The notes below the pieces were generated by a model. The model did not search any database. It was given only the letters and a program-made list of their open reading frames with translations, and had not been told where the DNA came from. A stretch of DNA of 64,000 nt from positions 434,001-498,000 of the forward strand of contig NZ_JAGMTU010000001.1 in NCBI RefSeq assembly GCF_023703415.1. Direction: 5' to 3'. This stretch comes from Microbacterium sp. USTB-Y (GTDB taxonomy: Bacteria; Actinomycetota; Actinomycetes; Actinomycetales; Microbacteriaceae). Positions 1-13,117 of this stretch are shown here, piece by piece. How positions within the stretch are numbered: the stretch's first letter is position 1; each line of letters opens with the position of its first letter. The translations under genes and the position numbers were made by a program.

Positions 1-4122
<4,122 letters not shown>

Positions 4123-4139
4123 CCGAGCCCGGTCGCGCC

Positions 4140-4145
4140 TACCCT
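4140..4145 (+). promoter_or_regulatory. -10 box TACCCT, leaderless geometry
   Basis: TACCCT ends 6 nt before the ATG of the EI24 gene, so transcription would begin at or within 1 nt of the start codon. No Shine-Dalgarno distinct from the GGGGG run is present. Confidence 0.55.
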
Positions 4146-4151
4146 GGGGGC

Positions 4152-4925
4152 ATGATCCACGAGTTCGCCGCCGGCGTCGGAACCCTGCTGCGCGGATTCG
4201 CCCTCTGGCGCACCCGGCCGCGACTGCTCGCCCTCGGACTCATCCCTGCGGCGATCAGCGCCCTCCTGCTCGCGGCCCTGCTGATCCCCCTCGGCTTCTC
4301 GCTCGGCCCGATCACCGCCTGGCTGACGCCGTTCGCCGAAGGCTGGATCGCCGGCTGGCGGGATGCGCTGCGCATCGCCCTCGGCGTCGTGCTGTTCGTC
4401 GCCGGCGCCGTGCTGTCCGGGCTCCTCTTCACCGCCCTCACGCTGACGATCGGCGACCCGTTCTACCAGCGCATCTGGCGCGAGGTGGAGCGCAGCCTCG
4501 GCGGTGCCGAGCCGACCGGCGAGACGGGTTTCTGGTCGACCGTCGGCGAAGGGCTGCGCCTCGTCGTGCTCGGCGTCCTGATCGCCCTGCTGACCCTGGC
4601 CCTCGGGTTCGTCCCGGTCGTGGGCGGGGTGCTCGCCACGGTCGTCGGCGTGCTGCTGTCCGGGCGCCTGCTCGCCCGGGAGCTCACCGCGCGCGCCTTC
4701 GACGCCCGCGGCCTGAGTCGTGGCGATCGCGCACGCCTCCTCGCGACGGGCAGGGCGCGGGTACTCGGCTTCGGCGTCGCCACGCAGCTCTGCTTCATGG
4801 TCCCGCTGGGCGCCGTCGTCACGATGCCCGCGGCCGTCGCCGGATCCACCATGCTCGCCCGAGCGCTCACCGACCGCGCCGCGGCCGCGGATCCCGACGC
4901 GATCGAGGCGGCGCAGGGTGCCTGA
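4152..4925 (+). CDS. EI24 domain-containing (CysZ-like) membrane protein
   Basis: A 257-residue integral membrane protein of the EI24/CysZ type. Hydrophobic segments lie at about residues 28-50, 75-100, 137-168 and 205-235. The hallmark segment near residue 100 (LTIGDPFYQRIW) matches the family pattern of a conserved D-P-F/L-Y after the second membrane stretch. CysZ of Enterobacteria is a sulfate channel; actinobacterial members are mostly of unknown function and no sulfur gene is nearby, so no substrate is assigned. The ATG has a -10 box 6 nt upstream, suggesting a leaderless mRNA. The last 8 nt overlap nei, so the two are probably co-translated. Confidence 0.85.
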   Translation: MIHEFAAGVGTLLRGFALWRTRPRLLALGLIPAAISALLLAALLIPLGFSLGPITAWLTPFAEGWIAGWRDALRIALGVVLFVAGAVLSGLLFTALTLTIGDPFYQRIWREVERSLGGAEPTGETGFWSTVGEGLRLVVLGVLIALLTLALGFVPVVGGVLATVVGVLLSGRLLARELTARAFDARGLSRGDRARLLATGRARVLGFGVATQLCFMVPLGAVVTMPAAVAGSTMLARALTDRAAAADPDAIEAAQGA

Positions 4926-5691
4926 GGGCGACACCGTCTACCGCGCGGCTGCGCGCCTCGACCACGCGCTGCGGGGCGGCACGATCACGCGGTTCGACCT
5001 GCGGGTGCCGCAGCTCGCCGACGCCGATCTCACCGGATCGGTGGTGCACGCCGTGGTGCCCCGCGGCAAGCACATCCTCATGCGCATCGGCGACCGGACG
5101 CTCCGCTCGCACCTGCGCATGGACGGCGCCTGGCACCTGTACCGGCCCGGCGAGCGCTGGCGGGCGCCGGCGCACACGGCGCGGGCGATCGTCGGCACGG
5201 CGGATGCCGAGGCCGTGGGGTTCGAGGTGTCGATGCTCGCGCTCGTCCCCACCGCCCGCGAGGAGGAGCTCGTCGGGCACCTGGGACCCGACCCGCTGGC
5301 CGACGACTGGGATCCGGCCGAGGCCGCGCGCCGTCTGGGGGCGGATCCGAGGCCGGTCCACGTCGCCCTGCTGGATCAGCGCAACGTCGCGGGGTTCGGC
5401 AACGAGTACGCCGCCGAGCTGCTGTTCCTGCGGGGCGTCCTGCCCACGCGACCCGCGACGGAGGTGGACGCCGCAGCGCTGCTCGATCTGGGAGCGCGCA
5501 CGATCCGCGCCAACCGCGACCGCCCCGACCGCACCTTCACGGGCGTCGCGCTGCCCGGGCGCACCACATGGGTGTACGGACGCGCCCGCCGCCCCTGCCG
5601 GCGCTGCGGCACGCCGATCCGCACGGGCGAGCTGGGCGCCGATCCGACGGAGGAGCGCCGCACGTTCTGGTGCCCGAACTGCCAGCGCTGA
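4918..5691 (+). CDS. nei: Fpg/Nei-family DNA glycosylase (endonuclease VIII, Nei2-like)
   Basis: A 257-residue bifunctional DNA glycosylase/AP lyase removing oxidised bases. The GTG start (overlapping the previous stop) is fixed because it places Pro2-Glu3 (M-PEGDTVYRAA) at the mature N-terminus, where Pro2 is the Schiff-base nucleophile and Glu3 the general acid. The conserved loop lysine is in RGKHILM (~47-53). A helix-two-turn-helix region spans ~125-205, including the NVAGFGNEYAAE segment. A C-terminal zinc finger CxxC-x16-CxxC (CRRC...CPNC) ends the protein. PEGDTV rather than PELPEV marks Nei, not Fpg. It lies in the lhr neighbourhood as in mycobacteria, which supports a repair role. 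An extended inverted array follows the stop. Confidence 0.94.
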   Translation: MPEGDTVYRAAARLDHALRGGTITRFDLRVPQLADADLTGSVVHAVVPRGKHILMRIGDRTLRSHLRMDGAWHLYRPGERWRAPAHTARAIVGTADAEAVGFEVSMLALVPTAREEELVGHLGPDPLADDWDPAEAARRLGADPRPVHVALLDQRNVAGFGNEYAAELLFLRGVLPTRPATEVDAAALLDLGARTIRANRDRPDRTFTGVALPGRTTWVYGRARRPCRRCGTPIRTGELGADPTEERRTFWCPNCQR

Positions 5692-5747
5692 CCGCGCACC
5701 GGCCTGGTGCTGGCGCTGGCGCTGGTGCTGCTGCTCGGGCCGGTGCC

Positions 5748-5889
5748 GTCACGATCGGCACGCAGTGTCACGATCGGCACGCAGTGTCACGATCGGCACA
5801 GGATCCGGCTGGATCCGTGTGCTGATCGTCACTGCGTGTGCTGATCGTCGCAGCGTGTGCTGATCGTCGCAGCGTGTGCTGATCGTCAC
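5748..5889. repeat. Inverted arrays of a 19-bp-period repeat
   Basis: Three units of GTCACGATCGGCAC start at 5748, 5767 and 5786. Four units of GTGTGCTGATCGTC(A/G)C start at 5817, 5836, 5855 and 5874. Both arrays have a period of exactly 19 bp, and the second is an imperfect reverse complement of the first. The centre (5800-5816) carries two GGATCC words. The whole block is a large dyad that could fold as multiple hairpins. It lies between convergent nei and the hexapeptide-repeat gene. Confidence 0.85.
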
Positions 5890-5896
5890 AGGCCGC

Positions 5897-5939
5897 TACG
5901 CGAAGACGCGCACCCCTCGGGGATGCGCGTCTTCGCGTA
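5897..5939. terminator. 16-bp perfect hairpin between convergent genes
   Basis: Arms 5897-5912 (TACGCGAAGACGCGCA) and 5924-5939 are perfectly complementary. The 11-nt loop CCCCTCGGGGA can extend the stem by four G-C pairs. It has no T-tract on either strand. It probably acts as a bidirectional transcription barrier between nei and the gene ending at 5979. Confidence 0.6.
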
Positions 5940-5978
5940 CAGGTCCGCAGCGGCCGACCCGGCGGCCGACCGTGATGA

Positions 5979-6386
5979 TCAGGCCGCGAGCCAGAGGCCC
6001 TTGCGGTCGGTGTTCAGATTCATGCCGGCGGCGACCGTCTCGTCGTCGCCGATCTTCGCACCGCGCGCGATGTGCGCGCCGGTGCCGACCTCGGTGCGCA
6101 CGCCGATCGTGGCGCCGTCTCCAATCACGGCCCCCTGCCCGATGTGGGCGTGGGCCTCGATCCGGGCGTTGACGCCCACGATCGCCTCGGGCTCGATCCA
6201 GGCGCCGCGTGCGACGTGCGCACCGGCCCCGACCTTCGCACCCGGTTCGACATAGGCGCCGGCCTCCACGATCGCCTGCGGGTGCACCTTGGCACCGTGC
6301 GCGATCAGACCACGGCCGTTGGCGTGCTTGCGGTAGCGCAGCGTGCCTCCACGGCCGTCCTCGATGTCGACGTAGTTCTTACCCAC
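5979..6386 (-). CDS. Left-handed beta-helix hexapeptide-repeat protein (acyltransferase-like)
   Basis: A 135-residue protein dominated by ~12 hexapeptide repeats of the [LIV]-G-x4 type (residues ~28-120, for example VHPQAIVEAGAYVEPGAKVG). This predicts a left-handed beta-helix as in gamma-class carbonic anhydrases, LpxA-like and maltose O-acetyltransferases. There is no obvious catalytic histidine-containing insertion loop or C-terminal helix of a known acyltransferase, so the activity cannot be assigned. The N-terminus (MGKNYVDIEDGRGGTLRYRK) is not helical-repeat sequence. The start is GTG with a strong GGGAGG (6392-6397) 5 nt upstream. It is transcribed alone, convergent with nei. Confidence 0.85.
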   Translation of the reverse strand: MGKNYVDIEDGRGGTLRYRKHANGRGLIAHGAKVHPQAIVEAGAYVEPGAKVGAGAHVARGAWIEPEAIVGVNARIEAHAHIGQGAVIGDGATIGVRTEVGTGAHIARGAKIGDDETVAAGMNLNTDRKGLWLAA

Positions 6387-6528
6387 GAAAACCTCCCGTG
6401 CCCGGGACTTTCCCCGGATACATCTGCAACCTCGTGCGTGCCGGATCTATTCCCGTGCACGCATTTCGCGCGTGTCGCGCCGCGATTCCCCGACGTGCCC
6501 CGCAGCGGCGGCGCGACGCGGTCGCCGG

Positions 6529-6534
6529 TACGCT
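6529..6534 (+). promoter_or_regulatory. -10 box TACGCT, leaderless geometry
   Basis: TACGCT is followed by the 6-nt spacer GAACGC and then the ATG of the LysR-type ligand-binding protein. No Shine-Dalgarno is seen. Confidence 0.6.
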
Positions 6535-6540
6535 GAACGC

Positions 6541-7317
6541 ATGAGCAGGCGAGGCGCTTCCGGACGCAAACCCGCGGTGCGCTCCGCCAAGGGCGGCGCC
6601 CGCAGTACCGCCGGCGGCCGGAACGCCGCGAAGGCCGGCAACGGCACCGCGAAGGGCGCCCCGCAGCGGCCGGCGAAGAAGGCCGAGAAGGTCGTCTTCG
6701 ACGCGCCCGCCCCGACCCCCGAGGAACCGCGCACGCTGCGCCTCGGCGCCGTGCCCGGGGCGACGCCCGGACGGTGGATCGACACCTGGAACGACCGGAT
6801 GCCGCACGTCGCGCTCGAGCTCGTGCCGATCGCGTTCCCGACGCAGCGGGCGGCCCTCACCGACGGGATCGTCGACCTCGCCCTCGTGCGCGCCCCCTTC
6901 GACGACGAGGACATGCACGCGATCCCGCTGTACGAGGAGTTGCCGGTCGTGATCGCCTCCTCGGAATCGCACCTGCTCGCCGCCGACGAGCTCGCGCCCG
7001 CCGACCTGGAGGGCGAGACGCTGCTCACCACGCACGAGGACGTGCTGGGGGATCTGGATCTCCCGACGTCCCCGTCCCGGATCCCCCCGCTCGAGACGAT
7101 CCAGGACGCGGTCGAGACCATCGCCGCCGGCGTCGGGATCCTCGTCGCCCCGATGTCGCTGGCCCGGCTGCACCACCGCAAGGACGTGGACTTCCGGATC
7201 CTGCGCGGCGCGCCCGTCTCGCCGGTGCTGCTCGCCTGGCCGAAGGGGGCGACGACTCCCGACATCGAGGCGTTCGTCGGGGTCGTGCGCGGGCGGACGG
7301 CGAACTCCTCCCGCTGA
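6541..7317 (+). CDS. LysR-type substrate-binding domain protein lacking an HTH
   Basis: A 258-residue protein with a Lys/Ala/Arg/Gly-rich, probably disordered N-terminus (residues 1-60) followed by a LysR-substrate-binding-like fold (~65-250): RTLRLGAVPGATPGRWIDTW, then VDLALVRAPFDDEDMHAIPLYEELPVVI. LysR regulators carry an N-terminal winged helix before this domain; none is present here, and the region upstream of the ATG does not encode one in frame. The basic tail could bind nucleic acid non-specifically, or the protein may act only as a ligand sensor or partner. The start is fixed by the -10 box 6 nt upstream. Similar HTH-less proteins are common in Microbacteriaceae, but their role is not known to me. 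Confidence 0.8.
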   Translation: MSRRGASGRKPAVRSAKGGARSTAGGRNAAKAGNGTAKGAPQRPAKKAEKVVFDAPAPTPEEPRTLRLGAVPGATPGRWIDTWNDRMPHVALELVPIAFPTQRAALTDGIVDLALVRAPFDDEDMHAIPLYEELPVVIASSESHLLAADELAPADLEGETLLTTHEDVLGDLDLPTSPSRIPPLETIQDAVETIAAGVGILVAPMSLARLHHRKDVDFRILRGAPVSPVLLAWPKGATTPDIEAFVGVVRGRTANSSR

Positions 7318-7354
7318 CGCCCGCTCGGACGTCGGCCTCCGCCCGTCCGCCGCG

Positions 7355-7498
7355 CCGTTGTGCAGGGAGCCCGCGCATTGTGCAGGGCCGGCAGCCGTGG
7401 TTCGCCATCGGCGACCCGTCGTTCCGCGGTCTTCCGGGCAGGCTACCCGCCCGCCGTCGTGTCCTCCCTGCATAATGCGGGTGCTCCCTGCACAACGG
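7355..7498. repeat. Long imperfect inverted repeat between convergent genes
   Basis: Outer arms 7355-7370 (CCGTTGTGCAGGGAGC) and 7483-7498 are perfect complements. Inside, 7371-7387 and 7465-7480 continue the pairing imperfectly, giving about 33 paired positions around a ~75-nt centre. The word TTGTGCAGGG occurs twice in the left arm. It fills the gap between the LysR-type gene and the convergent Clp ATPase gene, which otherwise holds nothing recognisable. Confidence 0.75.
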
Positions 7499-7544
7499 CC
7501 GGGATCCGCGGGAGCCCGGCCGTTATGCGCCCTCGTCACGCGGA

Positions 7545-10091
<2,547 letters not shown>

Positions 10092-10101
10092 TTCGCTTCC
10101 T

Positions 10102-10134
10102 CTCAAACTTGAGCGTTGTGCTGTCAACTTCAAC
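10102..10134 (-). promoter_or_regulatory. Inverted repeats with CTTGAG half-sites upstream of the Clp ATPase gene
   Basis: The top strand reads CTCAA-AC-TTGAG (10102-10113), then a second half-site ACTTCAA (10127-10133) facing CTTGAGC (10108-10114) across 12 nt. HspR operators (HAIR) are CTTGAGT-N7-ACTCAAG, so half-sites resemble but the spacing does not. It is recorded as a possible regulator site for the Clp gene. Confidence 0.3.
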
Positions 10135-10197
10135 GCACGGTGGCGGATCCTATTCCCGACCATTGCATCCGGACTTCGACGCCCCGTCCCCCTCCCT

Positions 10198-10203
10198 TAG
10201 AAT
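10198..10203 (+). promoter_or_regulatory. -10 box TAGAAT, leaderless geometry
   Basis: TAGAAT plus the 6-nt spacer CCAGGG precedes the ATG of the amidotransferase gene. Confidence 0.65.
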
Positions 10204-10209
10204 CCAGGG

Positions 10210-10950
10210 ATGGCCTCGCTTCTGTACGTCGGCGTGCGCCCTGAGCTGGATGCGGCCACGGCGGAGCGCGCCTCCTTCCGCGTCGCCCTCGGCGTCGACG
10301 CCGAGACACTGGATCGCGTCGACCTCACCACGACGGCGCTGCCCGACGACGTCTTCGACCGCTACGCGGGTTTCGTGATCGGCGGATCCCCGTTCAACGT
10401 CACCGATGCCCGCAAGTCGGCGACGCAGCGGCGCGTGGAGGCGGATCTCGAGCGGATCGCCGAGCGCGCGATCGAGGGGAGGACGACCGCGTTCTTCACC
10501 TGCTTCGGGATCGGCGTGGTGACGCGGCTGCTCGGCGGGACCGTCGGCAACGGCACCCCGGAGGAGGCCGCCGCAGCGGAGATCCGCACGACGTCCGAGG
10601 GTGCGGCGGATCCGCTGTTCGGGCCGGCCGGCCCCGTGTTCCACGCCTTCACCGCGCACAAGGAGGGCTCCGTCGCCCCGCCGCCCGGCGCCGTGCTGCT
10701 CGCCGGCAACGACACCTGCCCGGTGCAGGCGTACCGCGTGGGCGCCGACCTGTACGCGACGCAGTTCCACCCCGAGCCCTCGCCGCGGGACTTCGCCGAC
10801 CGGATGGTTTTCTACCGCACCACGGGCTATTTCGACCCCGACGCGTTCCACACCGTCCAGGAGGCGGTGCTCGAATCCGTCGTCACCGAACCCGCCCGGA
10901 TCCTGCATCGCTTCGGCGCCCGAGCCCTGAACCGCCGCCGAGGCCACTGA
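10210..10950 (+). CDS. Class I glutamine amidotransferase domain protein
   Basis: A 246-residue free-standing GATase1 protein of the GMP-synthase-like type. The nucleophile Cys98 sits in FFTCFGIGV, and His187 with Glu189 (TQFHPEPS) complete the Cys-His-Glu triad. The oxyanion-loop sequence GFVIGGSPFNV is near residue 55. No synthase domain or partner subunit is adjacent, so the acceptor of the released ammonia, or a plain hydrolase role such as gamma-glutamyl cleavage, is unknown. It is divergent from the Clp gene and likely leaderless. Confidence 0.88.
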   Translation: MASLLYVGVRPELDAATAERASFRVALGVDAETLDRVDLTTTALPDDVFDRYAGFVIGGSPFNVTDARKSATQRRVEADLERIAERAIEGRTTAFFTCFGIGVVTRLLGGTVGNGTPEEAAAAEIRTTSEGAADPLFGPAGPVFHAFTAHKEGSVAPPPGAVLLAGNDTCPVQAYRVGADLYATQFHPEPSPRDFADRMVFYRTTGYFDPDAFHTVQEAVLESVVTEPARILHRFGARALNRRRGH

Positions 10951-11050
10951 CGCGTTGTCCGCGCCGCCCGAGCGATCCCCCGGCCACCCCCACGGTCCGG
11001 CCCGATGGGCGGTGCCACCGGAGGGTCCGACCGGCCGCGCCGACGGGCCA

Positions 11051-11136
11051 CGAGACGGCAACGGGGCGACGAGACCGAATCTCCGTGGCGAGACCGCAGT
11101 TGATTCGCGCAGTCTCGACGCGGAGATGCCGTCTCG
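11051..11136. repeat. GAGAC/GTCTC inverted repeat between convergent genes
   Basis: Perfect 10-bp arms CGAGACGGCA (11051-11060) and TGCCGTCTCG (11127-11136) enclose shorter inner complements, ATCTCCG (11079-11085) with CGGAGAT (11121-11127) among them. It lies between the amidotransferase gene and the convergent gene ending at 11159. The rest of this gap shows no feature. Confidence 0.6.
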
Positions 11137-11158
11137 CGAGAGCGCGGCGGGGTCCGCG

Positions 11159-11641
11159 TCAGGCGCCGTCGCGCAGCAGGGCGATCCGTTCGTCCAGATA
11201 TGCCTCCAGCGGCATGTAGCCTCCGGCGGCCGACCAGCGCACCGACGGCACGCCGTCCCGCAGGGCGAGCGGACCGGAGGATCCCCCGGCTTCGACCGCG
11301 TCCAGATCGATCGCCGTCCAGCCCACGTGCACGGTCTCGCCGTCGCGGAATCCGCCGCGGGAGGCCTCCGCGCGGCGCTCCGCCCGGGCCCGGGCCGATT
11401 CCGCCGCATACCCCCGGCGCACCGGGGCGGCGGCGCGCAGCACCTCCGCCGTCGCGAACACCGCATCGTCGCCGAGGAGCAGCACGCCGATGTGCCAGGC
11501 GGATCCGGCGCGGACGATCCGCGGCGCCCGCCAGCGCGACGTCCTCTCGCGTCCGAGAGATTCCCGCGGCACCTCGGCGAGCGCAGCGCGCGCCCGTCCG
11601 AGCAGCGCGCCGAGCCCGGAGCCGGAGTCAGGTGAGGTCAC
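11159..11641 (-). CDS. Conserved hypothetical protein (Microbacteriaceae)
   Basis: A 160-residue soluble protein with no recognisable catalytic motif. It has Arg/Ala-rich helices at the N-terminus, a beta-rich core (SAWHIGVLLLGDDAVFATAEVLR), and a distinctive C-terminal block VRWSAAGGYMPLEAYLDERI. I believe related genes are sometimes labelled glutaminase in automatic annotations, but nothing in the sequence supports that reaction. The GTG start is set by a TAGCCT -10 box 6 nt upstream, so the mRNA is probably leaderless. It stands alone, divergent from the lacI-type gene. Confidence 0.7.
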   Translation of the reverse strand: MTSPDSGSGLGALLGRARAALAEVPRESLGRERTSRWRAPRIVRAGSAWHIGVLLLGDDAVFATAEVLRAAAPVRRGYAAESARARAERRAEASRGGFRDGETVHVGWTAIDLDAVEAGGSSGPLALRDGVPSVRWSAAGGYMPLEAYLDERIALLRDGA

Positions 11642-11647
11642 CCCACC

Positions 11648-11653
11648 AGGCTA
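11648..11653 (-). promoter_or_regulatory. -10 box TAGCCT (minus strand), leaderless geometry
   Basis: On the minus strand TAGCCT is followed by the 6-nt spacer GGTGGG and the GTG start of the hypothetical gene. Confidence 0.55.
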
Positions 11654-11695
11654 AGCCCGCCGATGGCGGCACTCCGAGACCGTCCGAGTGATCGC

Positions 11696-11701
11696 TATCA
11701 T
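11696..11701 (+). promoter_or_regulatory. Probable -10 box (TATCAT) of the lacI-type gene
   Basis: TATCAT would set transcription near 11708, giving a ~43-nt leader to the ATG at 11751. The in-frame GTG at 11706 is only 4 nt downstream, too close for a leaderless start. Confidence 0.45.
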
Positions 11702-11750
11702 GCACGTGTGCCGGGACGACGCCCGCGCCTCCGCCCCACGATCGGATCTC

Positions 11751-12779
11751 ATGACGACCCCAGCGACGCCGGATCCCCGCCGCGCCCCCGGGATGGCCGA
11801 CGTAGCGCGCCTGGCCGGGGTGTCGGCGCAGACCGTGTCGCGCACTCTGAGCGGCAATCCGAGCGTGCAGCCCGAGACCCGCGCCAAGGTGCTCGCGGCC
11901 GTGGACCAGCTCGGCTATCGGCGCAACAACGCCGCCCGCGCGCTGTCTTCCGGGCGGAGCAGGGCGATCGGCGTCGTCTCGCTGCGGACCGGCTTCTACT
12001 CGCGCACCGCGGTCACGGTCGGCATCGAGACGACCGCGTCCGAGGCGGGGTACATCGTGAACTCGGTCACGACGCCGTCGCTCGATGCCGGCGAGATCGA
12101 GCTGGCCATGTCGCGCCTCGCCGACCAGGGCGTGGAGGGGATCGTGCTCGCGCTCCCCCTGATCGCGACGTCGCGGGCGATCGACGAGCTCACCCGCGCG
12201 GTTCCGACGATCACCATCGACGGGTCGCGCACCGCATCGACCCAGGTGGTCGCGGTCGACCAGCGCGAAGTCGGCCGGATCGCGACCCGCCATCTGCTGG
12301 ATCTCGGCCACGAGACCGTCTGGCACGTCGCGGGGCCGCAGCAGTGGCTCGATGCATCCAGCCGCACCCAGGGCTGGCGGGAGGCCCTCGCAGACGCCGG
12401 CCGGGAGGCCCCGCCCGAGATCCTCGGGGACTGGTCCCCCGCCTCTGGGCACCGTTCCGGGCAGATCCTGGCGCGCATCCCGGAGGTCACCGCGGTGTTC
12501 GTGGCGAGCGACGAGATGGCGTTCGGCCTCGCGCGGGCGTTCGCCGAGCTCGGCCGCCGGATCCCGGACGACGTGTCGATCGTCGGGGTGGACGACATCC
12601 CGCTCGCGGAGTTCTGCTCCCCCGCGCTCACGACCGTCGCCCAGCCCTTCGGCGACGTGGGGCGCATCGCCGTCGAGCATCTGCTGCACGCGATCGCCCA
12701 CCCGGGAGCGGTGCCCCCGGCGGAGTCGATCACGCCGCAGCTCGTGGTGCGCCGCTCGACCGCCGCCCCGCGCCGTTGA
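11751..12779 (+). CDS. LacI-family transcriptional regulator
   Basis: A 342-residue LacI/GalR regulator. The helix-turn-helix starts at residue 13 (MADVARLAGVSAQTVSRTLSG), with a hinge helix near NNAARALSSGRSRAIGVV and a periplasmic-binding-protein-like sugar domain to the end (VFVASDEMAFGLARAF, VSIVGVDDIPLAEFCSPALTTV). Upstream in-frame starts would add residues before the HTH that are not family-like. Its C-terminal residues (STAAPRR) are encoded by the first unit of a 20-bp tandem repeat that continues past the stop. The neighbouring secreted carbohydrate-binding protein is the likely target, because its promoter contains a LacI-type palindrome. Confidence 0.9.
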   Translation: MTTPATPDPRRAPGMADVARLAGVSAQTVSRTLSGNPSVQPETRAKVLAAVDQLGYRRNNAARALSSGRSRAIGVVSLRTGFYSRTAVTVGIETTASEAGYIVNSVTTPSLDAGEIELAMSRLADQGVEGIVLALPLIATSRAIDELTRAVPTITIDGSRTASTQVVAVDQREVGRIATRHLLDLGHETVWHVAGPQQWLDASSRTQGWREALADAGREAPPEILGDWSPASGHRSGQILARIPEVTAVFVASDEMAFGLARAFAELGRRIPDDVSIVGVDDIPLAEFCSPALTTVAQPFGDVGRIAVEHLLHAIAHPGAVPPAESITPQLVVRRSTAAPRR

Positions 12780-12875
12780 CCGTCGCCCCACGCGACTGAG
12801 CCCCGCACCGTCCGCCCGTCGCCCCGCGCCGTCGACCGCCGCCCCGCGCCGCTGACCGCCGCGCCGCGCCGCTGA
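12760..12875 (+). repeat. 20-bp tandem repeats running out of the lacI 3' end
   Basis: Five copies of a 20-bp unit resembling CCGCCGCCCCGCGCCGCTGA lie at 12760-12779, 12780-12799, 12816-12835, 12836-12855 and 12856-12875, with a 16-bp interruption. Four of the five end in TGA and one in CGA. The first is coding and supplies the lacI stop. The remaining intergenic DNA to 13040 is C-rich and shows nothing else recognisable. Confidence 0.8.
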
Positions 12876-13044
12876 GCCCCGCCTCGCGGAGCTCCCCGCC
12901 TGCGTCGCGTCCGGCCAGGGCGCTGGAGCGCCCGGGGTCCCGTCGCCAGCACTCCCCGCGAGGACCCGGCGTCCTGACATCCCTCATCCGCATGTTTGCG
13001 ATATCCATTGCATGAGACAGGCCCGGTAAATAAGCGGAAAGGAC

Positions 13045-13074
13045 TTGATGTTAGCGATAACTTGGGCGTACCGT
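13045..13074 (+). promoter_or_regulatory. Promoter with LacI-type operator between -35 and -10
   Basis: TTGATG (13045-13050) and TACCGT (13069-13074) are spaced 18 bp. Between them lies GTTAGCGATAAC (13050-13061), a near-perfect dyad GTTA-N-CG-N-TAAC with the central CG typical of LacI-family operators. It is well placed for repression of the secreted protein gene by the upstream LacI regulator. Confidence 0.65.
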
Positions 13075-13117
13075 GTCCCCTGTTCTCCCCGCCTCGACGA
13101 TGCAGCAAGGAAGACCG

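Noticed and set aside
5748..5889. CRISPR array
   Set aside because: Units of 19-bp period with at most 5-bp gaps; no variable spacers and no cas genes in the window.
10108..10133. Canonical HAIR (HspR) site
   Set aside because: Half-sites resemble CTTGAGT/ACTCAAG but spacing is 12 nt instead of 7; retained only as a weak candidate.
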